Of a stretch of DNA of 21,376 nucleotides, positions 1-9,815 are shown one piece after another. This stretch comes from Oehlia diaphana (lineage: Eukaryota > Glomeromycota > Glomeromycetes > Glomerales > Glomeraceae). The translations under genes were made by a program, and so were the position numbers. The stretch is from NCBI GenBank assembly GCA_003833135.1, contig QZLH01000927.1, forward strand, positions 16,082 to 37,457. Reading direction: 5' to 3'. The notes below the pieces were generated by a model. It had not been told where the DNA came from. It saw only the letters and a program-made list of their open reading frames with translations, and did no database searches. The stretch's first letter is position 1. Every line of letters starts with the position of its first letter.

Positions 1-117
1 ACGGAAATACCGCTTTTGGAAATTTGTGTAACATTTGACCCAAAAAAGGAAACGATCGGCAAAAATCACGTGATTTGACCGGATGACCGGATTGACGTTT
101 TTCACCGGAGCCTACCT
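1..117. other. Flanking non-coding DNA cutting off the Plavaka pseudogene
   Basis: This stretch has a different base composition from the transposase remnant beside it. It holds a short direct repeat (GACCGGAT then GACCGGATT) and a CACGTGATT motif. The transposase similarity stops abruptly at its stop codon near 118, so this may be the end of another inserted element. No terminal repeat can be confirmed because the window edge intervenes. Confidence 0.3.
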
Positions 118-1902
118 CTACATCAAAATATCATCTAATGCAAAGAAGACAATTTTCATTATGTTGCGATAATTTGTGGCTGTAATCACATTTAAATGAC
201 CTAAATTTCCTATTAATTTTAGGCCAGAAAAGTAAAGAATTTGGCGAAGATGATTATCGAATTCTCTTTGCAAATCCACTCCTCTGACCTCCTTCAAAAT
301 TTGTTGAGTAAAATCCAGTTGATATTTAAAAAGTTCCAGATCAATGTGATGCATACGATCAGGAATGCAAGCTTCGTAAATATTTAGATTTCTGCAAAAA
401 AAAAGAATTTGCAATTTTTTTTAAATAATTCAAATAGTAATATTTACAGAAATTTCCAGAATGCGTTGCAGATAGAATGCACCGAGTGATCCTTTTTTTA
501 TTCATTTCTAATTACTTGTTGCATGTTTTTGTGTGTTCTGGGAGGAGCTGACTCAAAGTCCATTTTATTCAAATTTTCTTGCATAACCATACAAGTATGA
601 CATGGCATTTTGCAATTCGCTGACTTAAATGTAGCGGTTATCTCATCAGTTTCGAGCATATCTGCAAGGAAAAATGAAATTCATGCAGCAAAAATTTTTA
701 CGCATCCTTTGATTCCAAAATGTAATGAATCAGACTTTACTAATAAGAGTCAAAGCATAATATCAAAACATTTGTAAAATGTTTCACGTTGAAGCTTCGA
801 AATGAATCAGTAGTTTTAATTCCTGAATCCTAGACCATTGGTAAAAATCCTAAAAGTACTTTTGATTTCGGAGAATTTCAAATCTGATTTGGAAGGTTAC
901 TGAGTGTCAGAAATACAGGATGTCCTGAAGACTTTTCAAGTCCATCTAAGGTTATCGCATCTGAATATAGGATAATTGATAATAGATTATTTAAAGATGG
1001 AAGAGTTTTCTCCGTTTCTAACCACCAGTTACATTTATAAGGTTCTCCAAAACTTCTTTCACTCCTATTTCCATGAGAAAAGTTTGGCTTCCTCCTAAGG
1101 ACAAAATTATTGGACACTTCCAGTCTCTCTACAAAGGCTTGAATTGCACAGAAAATTGGCCGATAATAGAGCTTAAAATCAACTCTGAAGTGGGTTGCAA
1201 TAGTTTTTTCTTTAAAATCTATTGCAGGTGAATTTATTTGATTGAGATAATCCTTTCCGCTTTTGGTTGATTTTGGCAAAGGAGATTCTTGTAAATTATT
1301 ATGTTTATTAAAAAATTTAATTATTTTATCACCAATCTTATTGGAGATATTGCCCTCTGTTATTAACTCCATAAATTCATGATAGATATCATTTGGCCAC
1401 AGTGCTATACGTTCAGATCTATTTTTTCCTTTGGTAATATCTAAAGCATCGTCTAAAGATGTTCCTTAAAGATCTTCAGGATCAATATCAGTATCTTCAA
1501 GAATTATCGATAATTGTGAATCTGTTTTAAATTCTTCACTACTTTCTTCCATTTTTTCTACTTCTATATCTTGTATTTGACTTCGTAGATTATACCTTGG
1601 TTCAATTTCATTTAAATTTTCATTTTCATCTTCAACAGCTTCAATAATTATATCCTCCATCTATAATTATCAACTTGTAAAGTTGGTTTTAATGTATCTG
1701 GTGAAGCTGCAGTCATTATAATTGGCATGCTTTACAATTCTTTGTCGTGTTCTGGCTTTGATATTCTTGTGGATTGTCAAAATTGTTGTGATCTTTAGGT
1801 GAGTTCATTTAGTCGAGATAGTAATGTTCTTCCATGATGTTTAGTATTAACGTGTTGTGTGTATCCATTAGAAGTTGAAAATTATCTATTACAAATTTTG
1901 CA
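118..1902 (-). pseudogene. Decayed Plavaka-type DNA transposase (CACTA-related)
   Basis: Remnant of a Plavaka-family transposase, which would move its own DNA element by cut-and-paste in the nucleus. Reading from the 5' end: a C2H2 zinc finger at 1902-1837 (CKIC, then H-x4-H, with a stop inside it); an acidic segment at 1660-1469; then a core at 1465-881 including WPND and CNWWLETEKTLP, followed by a SSGHPVFLTLSNLPN-type block. The core reads on in frame past TGA at 878-880 and TAG at 830-832. A further segment near 662-490 has CKMPCHTC, and the last part (391-118) has YEACIPDRMHHIDLELF. The acidic and core segments share one frame, broken only by TAA at 1466-1468. A 56-bp GT-AG intron at 447-392 restores the frame between the last two segments. 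There are several stops and frameshifts, so it is inactive. Family assignment rests on remembered motif order. Confidence 0.8.
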
Positions 1903-1957
1903 TTGAAATTCAACTATCGTACTTTTCAATTGAATTTAAAGCAATGATATTCTATAA

Positions 1958-2236
1958 CACTGGTAAAAAAATGATTTATCCTACACATATCTTACACATA
2001 TCGGGTACTCAAAATGTAGAAAATCATACACAAATAATACACATATCATACACATATCGGGTATTAATATATATATTATACATATATCAGATACCTGTTA
2101 GGTATACAATATATATAAGTACCCGATGTATATATGATATATATATTATTTATGTATGATTTTCTACATTTTGAGTACCTGATATGTGTAAGATATGTGT
2201 AGGATATGTGTAAGATAGACCATTTTTTTACCAGTG
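1958..2236. mobile_element. MITE with CACTGG terminal inverted repeats and TAA target duplication
   Basis: The left end begins CACTGGTAAAAAAATG and the right end is its reverse complement (2221-2236). The element is flanked on both sides by TAA (1955-1957 and 2237-2239). A 3-bp TWA duplication fits PIF/Harbinger-type transposition. The inverted repetition continues inward for about 80 bp with mismatches and includes an imperfect array of an 11-bp TTACACATATC-like unit on each arm, so the whole element can fold back on itself. It encodes no transposase. The open frame inside it (1875-2159) is a by-product of the repeat. Confidence 0.8.
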
Positions 2237-2239
2237 TAA

Positions 2240-2710
2240 GATTATGCTGTTTCTCTCCAAAGAAATTCTTTAACTGAGTGGTATAGTTTTATTTTATTAT
2301 TTTTGCTATTCAGTTGATTTTAAGTAAATTTTTATTCATTTTCGCAATTTACTATATACGACATTTAATTAATTCAAGCCACCCTTAATATTTGTTAATA
2401 TCATCACTGATATTCATCAATGATATTTTTGATCATATTTAAGAATATAACTTTAATATTCATTAATAATATCATTGATCATTTTTAAGGTTATAATTAC
2501 TGTGAAAATATTTAAACCATGATTTTTTTTCTCCTTTATTTATTTAATTTTTTTTTTTTTTCACAAAAAAAAAATTTTTTTTTATAAGCATCTTTAATTT
2601 GAAATTTTCCTTCAAATAACTTCAATACCAAAATATTTTTCTCAAAATTCTTTGACATCAAAATATCTAATAAACAAAAAAAAAATACGAAGACATCAAA
2701 AGCATCCAAA
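2240..2710. other. AT-rich non-coding DNA upstream of the 2711 gene
   Basis: No convincing gene. It holds an imperfect direct repeat (listed separately) and long T and A runs at about 2522-2583, just upstream of the decayed gene that starts at 2711. Confidence 0.5.
2410..2498. repeat. Imperfect tandem duplication, two 43-bp copies
   Basis: Copies at 2410-2452 and 2456-2498 match at about 35 of 43 positions. Both contain an ATATTCAT start, a TTGATCAT core and a TTTAAG tail. Most differences are transitions. Confidence 0.65.
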
Positions 2711-4416
2711 ATGTTAGTACACGAGAGCGAAACTTCTGTTAAAACTGAACTACTTTGTGAAAAAATTTCTCAAGGTACCAAAAAAGTATCCTCTTAAATG
2801 TTATCATGCAAAAAAGACCCGATTCTTCTGACTGGCACTTCTTTAAAAACTTCTCTTACATCCTCCTCAAAAATTTCCCGCAAAAAATCAGCAGAAATCA
2901 TAAATCTTGATGATACCTCAATGGTCGACAATGAAGTTGATCTAACACTATCTTCTCTTGGGAGCAAAAAATCAGCAGATATTAGTAACGTTGTTAATGT
3001 TGATCCAATGATGCCTAGCAAAAAAGAAAAATCAGCAGTTAGTGTTTTTGTTCCTAATGGATGTAGAAAATCAGCCGATATTATTAATATCGATGTGATA
3101 ATGACTTCTCGCAAGAATTCAAATGAAAGTTTTTCAATGAGTATTGACGATAAATATGATAATCTGCCATCATCGCCAGTAGGTGAATATTATTTTCCAT
3201 TGCAATTACCAAAACAAGTTACTGAAAAAGAAAAATCTTACGTAACATTTGAAGAATTCAATTATACTATGAACTTATTAAATTTAAAGGTTAGCACATT
3301 GTACAAATTATGTAGATATATTAGCAATCAGCAACAGGAGAATTCAAAATCGCTAGAAAAACTTGTCGCTCTTGATGAGCTTTCTGATTATTTTTGGAAC
3401 GTAAGTTATTTAATATATCTAGAAGTTTAATATTTAATTTTTCAATAATTAAACTTATTTTGTTTATAGCAAGCCTGTAAAGATGTCGCAAAGTGACTCC
3501 TACCAAATATATTATTCCCCTTGACCAGCGAGTACTGAATTGCACTGGAAGATTATCTTAAGAAACATGCTCCAAAATTTATAGACAGCATCAGAGAAAA
3601 TAGCTGGATTTCTTTATCTGAAGAAAAATTGCTATCAGTAGTAAGTGAAGATTTATAATAAACTTTAGCAATTATTGAAAAGTTCTTATTTTTGTATTTT
3701 TATAGATTAAGGGAAAATGTAGGAGTAAGCAAAATGATATCACTTCAACTATCTGACATCAGATATTTGCTGCTTTTGGCAAAGAGAAATTAGATTATAT
3801 TGACAGTACAACATCACCACTAAAAATTGCTGAGTGGAAAGCAAGTGAGAAAACTAGAGTCGCTTATAACGAACTTTTTTCCAACCACGATTTGCTCTCT
3901 AAAATCAGTTACGCTGTTTTTAAACAGCATAAGGATAAGGAATTGCCAACTATGCACTGCGCATACATATTATCGATTTGTGACATATTGCTGAATCCAA
4001 AAAGCTCTGGTATAAAATGCAATGATAAGTCAGTTGTGAGACTCGTGCATGCTTTTCTGGTAAATATTATTGCAATACTTCAAAGAAAAATTATTTTTGA
4101 AATTTTTTGCAGATATTAATAAATTATTAATTAATTATTAGAAAGCATTTGAAAATAAGCAACCTGTTACGCAAGAGATCATAAATGAAATTGCTGTAGC
4201 TGAAGCAAAGGAAGCTGAGGAAGGAAAAAAGAATAAGCAAGGGAGTCAAGGAAGTCAAAAGGAAAAATTTTTGGAAGCAGGCAGAAGTGATGATTACGAT
4301 GAATTTGTAAGTAAATCGTTTAGTTATTTATTATCGAAGTATTTTTGTTTTGAGTTATTCTACTTACTAAAACAAATATTTCTTAGATGAATGACTTGGA
4401 TTCTCAATTCGCTTAA
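2711..4416 (+). pseudogene. Five-exon gene of unknown family, broken by four in-frame stops
   Basis: Not recognised beyond resembling lineage-specific repeated families of Rhizophagus. Exons are 2711-3400, 3470-3640, 3706-4059, 4142-4306 and 4387-4416. The introns are 69, 65, 82 and 80 bp, all GT-AG, and every exon is a multiple of three, giving about 469 codons before the final TAA. In-frame stops interrupt it: TAA 2795-2797, TGA 3494-3496, TGA 3536-3538 and TGA 3754-3756. Exon 1 carries four copies of a [RK]KSA motif at about 2879-3093; three are followed by a hydrophobic-acidic stretch (IINLDD, VVNVD, IINID). Exon 3 is a mixed helical-looking domain. Exon 4 is rich in Lys, Glu and Gln. Exon 5 is a nine-residue acidic tail. 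The consistent splicing shows it was a real gene and was inactivated recently. Translation could start at 2798 instead, but the other stops remain. Confidence 0.7.
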
Positions 4417-4794
4417 TATTTTTTAATTTAACGATAAAATTTCATTGATTAGTAGTAGCGACATTTACTTTAGTGAATTTTCAATGTTTTGTTCATGATA
4501 TATTATTACTAAATTTTATATTTTCTGATTATTTGAATAAATTTGTATATCGAAATACTGAAATTAATAAAAAGCTTTTAATATATAATTTAAAAGTGAT
4601 CAATATAAATTACAATAATTAATTTGAAGATTTCTGAAGATTTATTTTTAAAATTCTGCACTGATTTTTAACATTTGCAGATCTGCGCAGATTTTATTAA
4701 AAATTTTTCTCTGACGTGCGTTGACAGGGTAGCAGATCTGTGCAGAAATTTAGGCCGGAGATCTTTGCAGATTTTTACTCTAAAAAATTTACTG
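4417..4794. other. AT-rich spacer with repeated AGATCTGYGCAG motif
   Basis: No gene. At 4677-4690 and 4732-4745 there are two copies of GCAGATCTGYGCAG, and a weaker third lies at 4758-4776 (AGATCTTTGCAG). The GCAGATCTGC core is a perfect palindrome. The cluster ends where the MULE remnant begins, so it may be part of a small inserted element that cut off the transposase 5' end. Confidence 0.4.
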
Positions 4795-5469
4795 ATGAAT
4801 GCCATAAGCACTGAATTCCAAGGAGTTCAAAATAAAGGTTGCCACTTTCATTTATCACAGAATATCTATCGCAAAATGCAAGAATTTGGCCTTACAGTTC
4901 AGTATAGAACTGACAAAACTTTCAGTTTACTCATTTGCCACATTCCCGCTTTGGCTTTCTTACCCCATAACAATATACCTTCATCATTTGATGAACTAAG
5001 AGCCATCATGCCAGAAGAAGCCAATAGCATCATGGAATGGTTCAAAATCTATTACATCCATGGTAAGATATGATGAACAACAAGAAGTGAAAATATAATC
5101 CGCTCTGATCCATTCCCACCCTCAATCTGGTCAGTAACAGACAATATTGAGTACACTTTTTCTAGAACCCAGAACGTCATCGAAGCATGGCATAGGAGAT
5201 GGAATACATTGGTGGGTCGTGCACACATAGGCATCTTCAAAATAATAAAAGAAATACAGTATAAACAAAATCAAGTTGAAAATAATATCGAGTTAATTTT
5301 GCGAGGAGCCCCACACCCTTTACAAAAGAAAAAGGATCGGGAATGAGAAATTTGAATTCAAATAGTTTATAATGACCGGGATAATAGAGAAGTTATTGAT
5401 TTCCTTAGGGGAATAGCACATAATTTATCATTTAGCTTGATTTTAATTGTTTTAAATAAAATGTATTAA
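4795..5469 (+). pseudogene. C-terminal fragment of a MULE transposase
   Basis: Remnant of a Mutator-like element transposase. It reads in one frame from an NAISTEFQG block through the CHFHLSQNIYRKMQ motif (the C-x2-H signature of MULE transposases) and the segment LAFLPHNNIP. It then reaches TRTQ-type and NVIEAWHRRW sequence, the latter probably holding the last catalytic acidic residue, and ends with NREVIDFLRGIAHNLSF. The N-terminal part with the first catalytic Asp residues is missing upstream of 4795. Four in-frame TGA codons lie at 5071-5073, 5074-5076, 5344-5346 and 5353-5355, with no frameshift. All fall where related proteins, as far as I recall them, have Arg or another polar residue. 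The fragment is inactive. Family assignment is by motif recognition only. Confidence 0.8.
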
Positions 5470-5784
5470 ATGTATTAATGTTTGTTGTGATGATCAAAGA
5501 CTTTTTTTTTGTTTTTATGTTAGTAACGCGCATTTCTCTTTATTTATTACAACAAATAATATAAAAAAGAGATACAATAAAACATATTAGATTATTCCCG
5601 TCAATAATGGTAGCAGGTGCTCACATCTACGGTCTACCTAAACTATACTAATAGGTAATAGCAACTATACTAAATTACAAGGGAAATGTAAAAAATATAC
5701 AATAAAATGGTACCCAATAAAACACAATACGAACCCATTTGAAATGTTTATAAAAATAAAATTTATTTATTCTTCAAAATAGCT

Positions 5785-5890
5785 TTGTCGGTAAAATGAT
5801 TGTCGGTGAAACGTTTGTCGGTGAAATAATCCTGTTGGTGAAATGTTGTCGGTGAAACGTTTGTTAGTGAAATGATTGTTGTTGAAATGA
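5785..5890. repeat. Degenerate minisatellite, about seven copies of a TTGTCGGTGAAATGA-like unit
   Basis: Seven successive units of 13-18 bp share the core GTCGGTGAAA, with the last two degraded to GTTAGTGAAA and GTTGTTGAAA. The spacing varies, so it is old or unevenly amplified. No coding meaning is apparent. Confidence 0.75.
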
Positions 5891-6179
5891 ACCAGATCCA
5901 TTCTAACATTCTAACAGTGTATAATGTACTCCATGAGCATGTTATATTAGAATTATAATTATAATAATTAAATTTTGTTAAGTTAGCTGAAAAAACTTGA
6001 TGATTGATATATTATAAATATTAAAGAAAAATATTTAGTTATTAGAATACAAAAAATTAGTGAGTTTATATTTTTTATATTTATCTGTTATATAATATGA
6101 ATCTATAGAAATTAGTTTTATAATTTTGTGATTTTAAAATTTTAAACCTTTGTCTTTATTTAACAATTAATTTCAAATA

Positions 6180-6221
6180 CAATTAGTATTAGAAATTATT
6201 CAATTAGTATTAGAAATTATT
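6180..6221. repeat. Perfect 21-bp tandem duplication
   Basis: Two identical adjacent 21-bp copies, 6180-6200 and 6201-6221, each starting CAATTAGTATTAG and ending AAATTATT. A recent slippage event is likely. Confidence 0.85.
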
Positions 6222-6480
6222 TTGGTTTTTTGCATATTTTACAATGAGTTTATTAATATTTGTTATTAAAAAAGTAATTTTGTATAACTATTATGAAACA
6301 TTAGAAGTTCAAATATTATATATTATTTATACTAGTAAATTCTATAGTATAGCTTGAAAAAAATATGAACTATTTCTTTTTTCTTTTATAATATAGCATA
6401 AAGTTTTTTGATAAAAAAGTATTTATGTATAAAGAATCTAAATGCTAGATGATTGAAATCATTAATAATAACAAATTTTA

Positions 6481-6849
6481 TTAAAGACATGAAGAAAGAA
6501 GTTGGCTTAAATTTAGTTCTAAATTATATTTTTGATAGGAGGTTAATAAATATCTATGAGTTAAATTGTTTATATCAAAGTTCATACCATAAATTTCTTT
6601 ATTTAACATATTCATGATCAAAGGATTTGATAAGAATTTGCACATAACGTGATATACCGTAACTAAACCATTTGTATTATAAAAAAAGAAATCATGATCG
6701 TAATCATCATCGTTCCAGGAAGCAGGATTTATAAAACTTCCTTGTAAAATAATCATTTTACAAGTCACGTGAATTATATTATTATCAAATTGAGAAAAAA
6801 AACGTAAAACTTGGGCCGGAACTTGGTTTCCAGGAGTAAAATTATTCAT
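6481..6849 (-). CDS. Orphan ORF, 122 residues, no family recognised
   Basis: An uninterrupted frame from ATG at 6849 to TAA at 6481, with an upstream in-frame stop 5' of the ATG. It has no obvious intron, signal peptide or clear membrane helix. The composition looks protein-like for such AT-rich DNA: it has Trp, Pro and Gly, an acidic cluster (WNDDDYDHD), and a start of MNNFTPGNQVPAQ. The chance of a random frame this long is modest here, so it may be a small lineage-specific gene or a fragment. There are no coding neighbours within 900 bp on either side, and no function can be given. Confidence 0.4.
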   Translation of the reverse strand: MNNFTPGNQVPAQVLRFFSQFDNNIIHVTCKMIILQGSFINPASWNDDDYDHDFFFYNTNGLVTVYHVMCKFLSNPLIMNMLNKEIYGMNFDINNLTHRYLLTSYQKYNLELNLSQLLSSCL

Positions 6850-7437
6850 ATTTGATGTGTGAGATAAAGATAAAAAATTTATCGGTTTGAGTTAATGGGG
6901 TTAACGAAAGTAGAATATTGTTACCGGTATTACAGCCTTATGGGTAACGAGAAAAAAATAATCTAAATTTATTTACAGTATTACAGTAGATAAATAGCTT
7001 AAAAAATTTTTTTGGAGTTAATGGTTAAATTAATAATTTCCAAAGACTGCGCGTTTTGAGATTATAAGAATTTGAGAAAATTTAGAGAAATAAAAACGTA
7101 TATCCACTCTATTTATAAATCAAATATCTTTAACTCAGGGTTGGCGTAGGATACCATTTAACTAAACAAAAATGTTTTGAAGAAATAAAGAATAATTCTT
7201 TTTTTTAAATAAGGAAATTTATAATTCCTGAAGTTTTTTTTTTTTTTTTTATTGACTCGGGGAAAAATGGCTTAGTATCATCATAGGGATTGGGCATCAG
7301 TGTCATGTATTACAAGCAGTTCATTAGGCAGAAGTTTTACAAGTTAAAAAAAAAATTTTAAAAAAAATCATTTATAAGTCATACTTTACTTGTGATGTAT
7401 CAAAATAAGTTCAACGAATCTATTATTTACTGTACTT
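6850..7437. other. Non-coding AT-rich spacer
   Basis: No gene recognised. It contains homopolymer T and A runs near 7227-7250 and 7346-7370. Confidence 0.45.
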
Positions 7438-8427
7438 AAGGAGGGGAGTGTTATGATTTAATTAAATAACCTTTTTCGCCTCTATAAAATAATCACGGGT
7501 TTAAACGTCAAATATCGTTATCATTAAATTGAAATTCTGAATTTGGTAATATTAATCTCCGAAGTATGAAGTATATCGATATTATTTAAAAAAAATTTTT
7601 ATCCAAAATCAAAATTCCGAGAATAGCGGTTTATATATTATAATTCTTTATTTTAATCCAATATAGGTAATTATTCAATGAGAAGATTTTAACAAAGCAA
7701 AAAATACTTAGATCGACTTTGTATCACTTTAATTGGCTGAATTTTTTTATTATATTTGGCGCAGAAAACTCTAAACGATATTAAAATTTACATATTTTAT
7801 TATATATTTAAAGTTCAAGAAGAGTTAAAATAACTTTGTAAATATCCCTTTTTCGTCGTTACCCAGGCCATATTCCTTTGTTATATTTGCAAGAAACTTT
7901 ATAACGAATTTGTATTGATCTAAAAATAATTAAAAAAAAAATTTTTTGCTGAATAAGCTCAATTGCCATAACGGAATATTAATTATTTTCATCAATAGGT
8001 ATCAAATAATTTTACAGTATATACATTTAAAAAAAAAAAATCTGTAATTCCGGAGAATTTCCTTAATATGTACTATCATACACAAATCAAACGTGTTATT
8101 TGTTTATTCTCATAATCATGGAAGAATTTTAGAGAATCTTCCAGATTATATAATTAGAATAGTGATCGGAAATGGTGATCATTCTATAAAATTAAATCTG
8201 AAGATCCGATCCAATTAGAATAAATTTTATGGTTATGGTACTCTTATGACTTTCCAGACGAAATTAAAAATTCAGCTAAAGTAGGATTGATCTTACTAAT
8301 TATAAAAACCATCAAATTAACGACATTCATCTCAATCGTGTTAGTTCAATAAGAATGTTCATACAGATCATAATTTTTTTCTTATGAAATTCTCGTACAA
8401 TTGGGCGATCCGAATCCCGTTATAACA
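7438..8427 (+). mobile_element. Possible 3' LTR preceded by a polypurine tract
   Basis: A purine run AAGGAGGGGAG (7438-7448) is followed directly by TGTTATG. This arrangement is typical of a retrotransposon polypurine tract meeting the 3' LTR. A candidate LTR end, ATAACA, lies at 8422-8427 and gives matching TGTTAT/ATAACA termini around 979 bp. No reverse transcriptase, integrase or second LTR was seen, and upstream of the tract the reading frames are too decayed to identify. It is a weak call that rests on short motifs. Confidence 0.25.
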
Positions 8428-8481
8428 CAAACTCGACATTCAAAACATAATCCCGATAATTCAAATTCCAATATTCATTAT

Positions 8482-8720
8482 CCTAATACTCATTATTCCG
8501 ACAGATTAGCTGTAAAATATTATAATAATCATAAAAGATTGATCTTTTGCGAAGTCTTATAAAAATCATTACATATGAATAAAGAATATTAATTGTTGTT
8601 GACCATTTTTGCATAATACTATAGAAATTATTACATATTAATAATAAATATAAATTAGTTTTTATAAATTATTATAAAATTAAAAAAGAAAAATAATGTG
8701 TCGGAATAGTGAGTGTCGGG
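8482..8720. repeat. Imperfect inverted repeat with TGTCGGAAT core
   Basis: Arms of 22 bp at 8482-8503 and 8699-8720 pair at 18 of 22 positions; all four mismatches are transitions. The inner ends are ATTCCGACA and TGTCGGAAT. A degenerate repeat related to GGAATAATGAATAT lies on the left side. It may be a foldback element, but no target duplication is clear. Confidence 0.45.
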
Positions 8721-9446
8721 GTTTTGTATGTTTCATTTTAAAAGGTTAGAAGTTAGAACCAGTCGATCCTAGAAGCATTTAGTAATAGTTTTACAATTAA
8801 ACGCTTAGAAATAAGATAAATTTCTTTCGTAATAATTTCAGCATTCATTTCATTATTATCGCAGTAAAAACAAACTGTAATTTCTTCGAGTCACGGCGAG
8901 AATACAAACTGAAGGTTCTTAGTGTTTTTTTAAAATTACTTTTTTTTATATACGTTAAATTATGTTAGTTGCTAGTTGCGAATAAAAATAAATAATTATA
9001 TAAAAAACGAGTATTCAGTATTTATTCTTAATTTGTTTTGTATGTTTATATGTACATACGTTTAACTACAGATAAGTGAACATAAAAACTTTTAATGAAA
9101 CACTAATATCGATTTATAACTAATAATAATAATAACAAATTTAAACAGCGAGTCAAAGATATAATTTAAAATATTAAAATATTCCATAGTTAAAAACCAT
9201 CATTTCAAAAATAACTGTTTCTCTGCTTCGCGACGTCTTATTGATAAATATTATTTATTTTTATCAAAATAACGAATAATTCAAATTTTTTATTACATTT
9301 AATATATTTTATTTCGAACTAATTGATTTAGTAACATCACATTGTAAATTCTAGATATTTATTTGTATAGTAATTAGGTGGCATATGACTTGCTCAGGTT
9401 ATAGCATGTCTTTGGCACAACCTTTGGCCGTTGTTATTATTCCCTT

Positions 9447-9486
9447 CGGAATGTCGATCATTTTGGCAAAAATGATCAACATTCCG
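9447..9486. repeat. Near-perfect 18-bp hairpin with a GGCA loop
   Basis: The arms at 9447-9464 and 9469-9486 pair at 17 of 18 positions around a 4-base loop. The arm begins CGGAATGT and ends GATCATTTT. The CGGAATGT motif also links it to the TGTCGGAAT inverted repeat 750 bp upstream. Confidence 0.75.
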
Positions 9487-9778
9487 ACATTCGTTATATG
9501 CCTTGTTTAATAATTTTTTATTCACAACCAATTATGGTCACATTTTATTATGTCGAATTATCGGATACTTTTATATTTATTTATTTTTTTATTACTTTAT
9601 TCGGTATTTATTTACATTAATAAAATTATCCTATGTATAAAACAAAACTTATAATAGAAAATGATATTCATCGGTCTAAAAATGCTTTAAAGTTTGAGAA
9701 TTAATATTCCAATATTCCAAATATCGACTCATTTATTATTCTATTGTCTAGGTAGATTCCTATCATGTACGTGTGTTG

Positions 9779-9815
9779 AGCTTTTGTTACTTTGCTTTTT
9801 GAGATAACAAAAGCT
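9779..9815. repeat. 11-bp perfect inverted repeat
   Basis: AGCTTTTGTTA at 9779-9789 and its exact complement at 9805-9815, with a 15-base loop. Further AACAAAAGC copies follow at about 9823-9840. No function is evident. Confidence 0.55.

Larger units (their letters stand above)
5470..6480. other. Non-coding, very AT-rich DNA
   Basis: No gene seen on either strand. It contains a minisatellite-like array (5785-5890) and a short tandem duplication (6180-6221), listed separately. The rest is low-complexity A/T sequence. Confidence 0.5.

Noticed and set aside
1875..2159. 94-codon open frame on the plus strand
   Set aside because: It lies within the MITE hairpin, is built of Ile/Tyr-rich repeat translation, and crosses the element boundary.
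2794..3545. Two minus-strand open frames opposite the 2711 gene
   Set aside because: They are antisense shadows of exons 1 and 2; the plus strand has consistent introns and phases.
3494..3756. In-frame TGA codons read through as selenocysteine or by a changed genetic code
   Set aside because: The intact Hsp70-like gene uses the standard code, no selenocysteine insertion element was seen, and a TAA also interrupts the same gene.
8400..8430. GATCCGAATCCC resembling a tRNA B-box
   Set aside because: No A-box, acceptor stem or anticodon arm could be folded around it.
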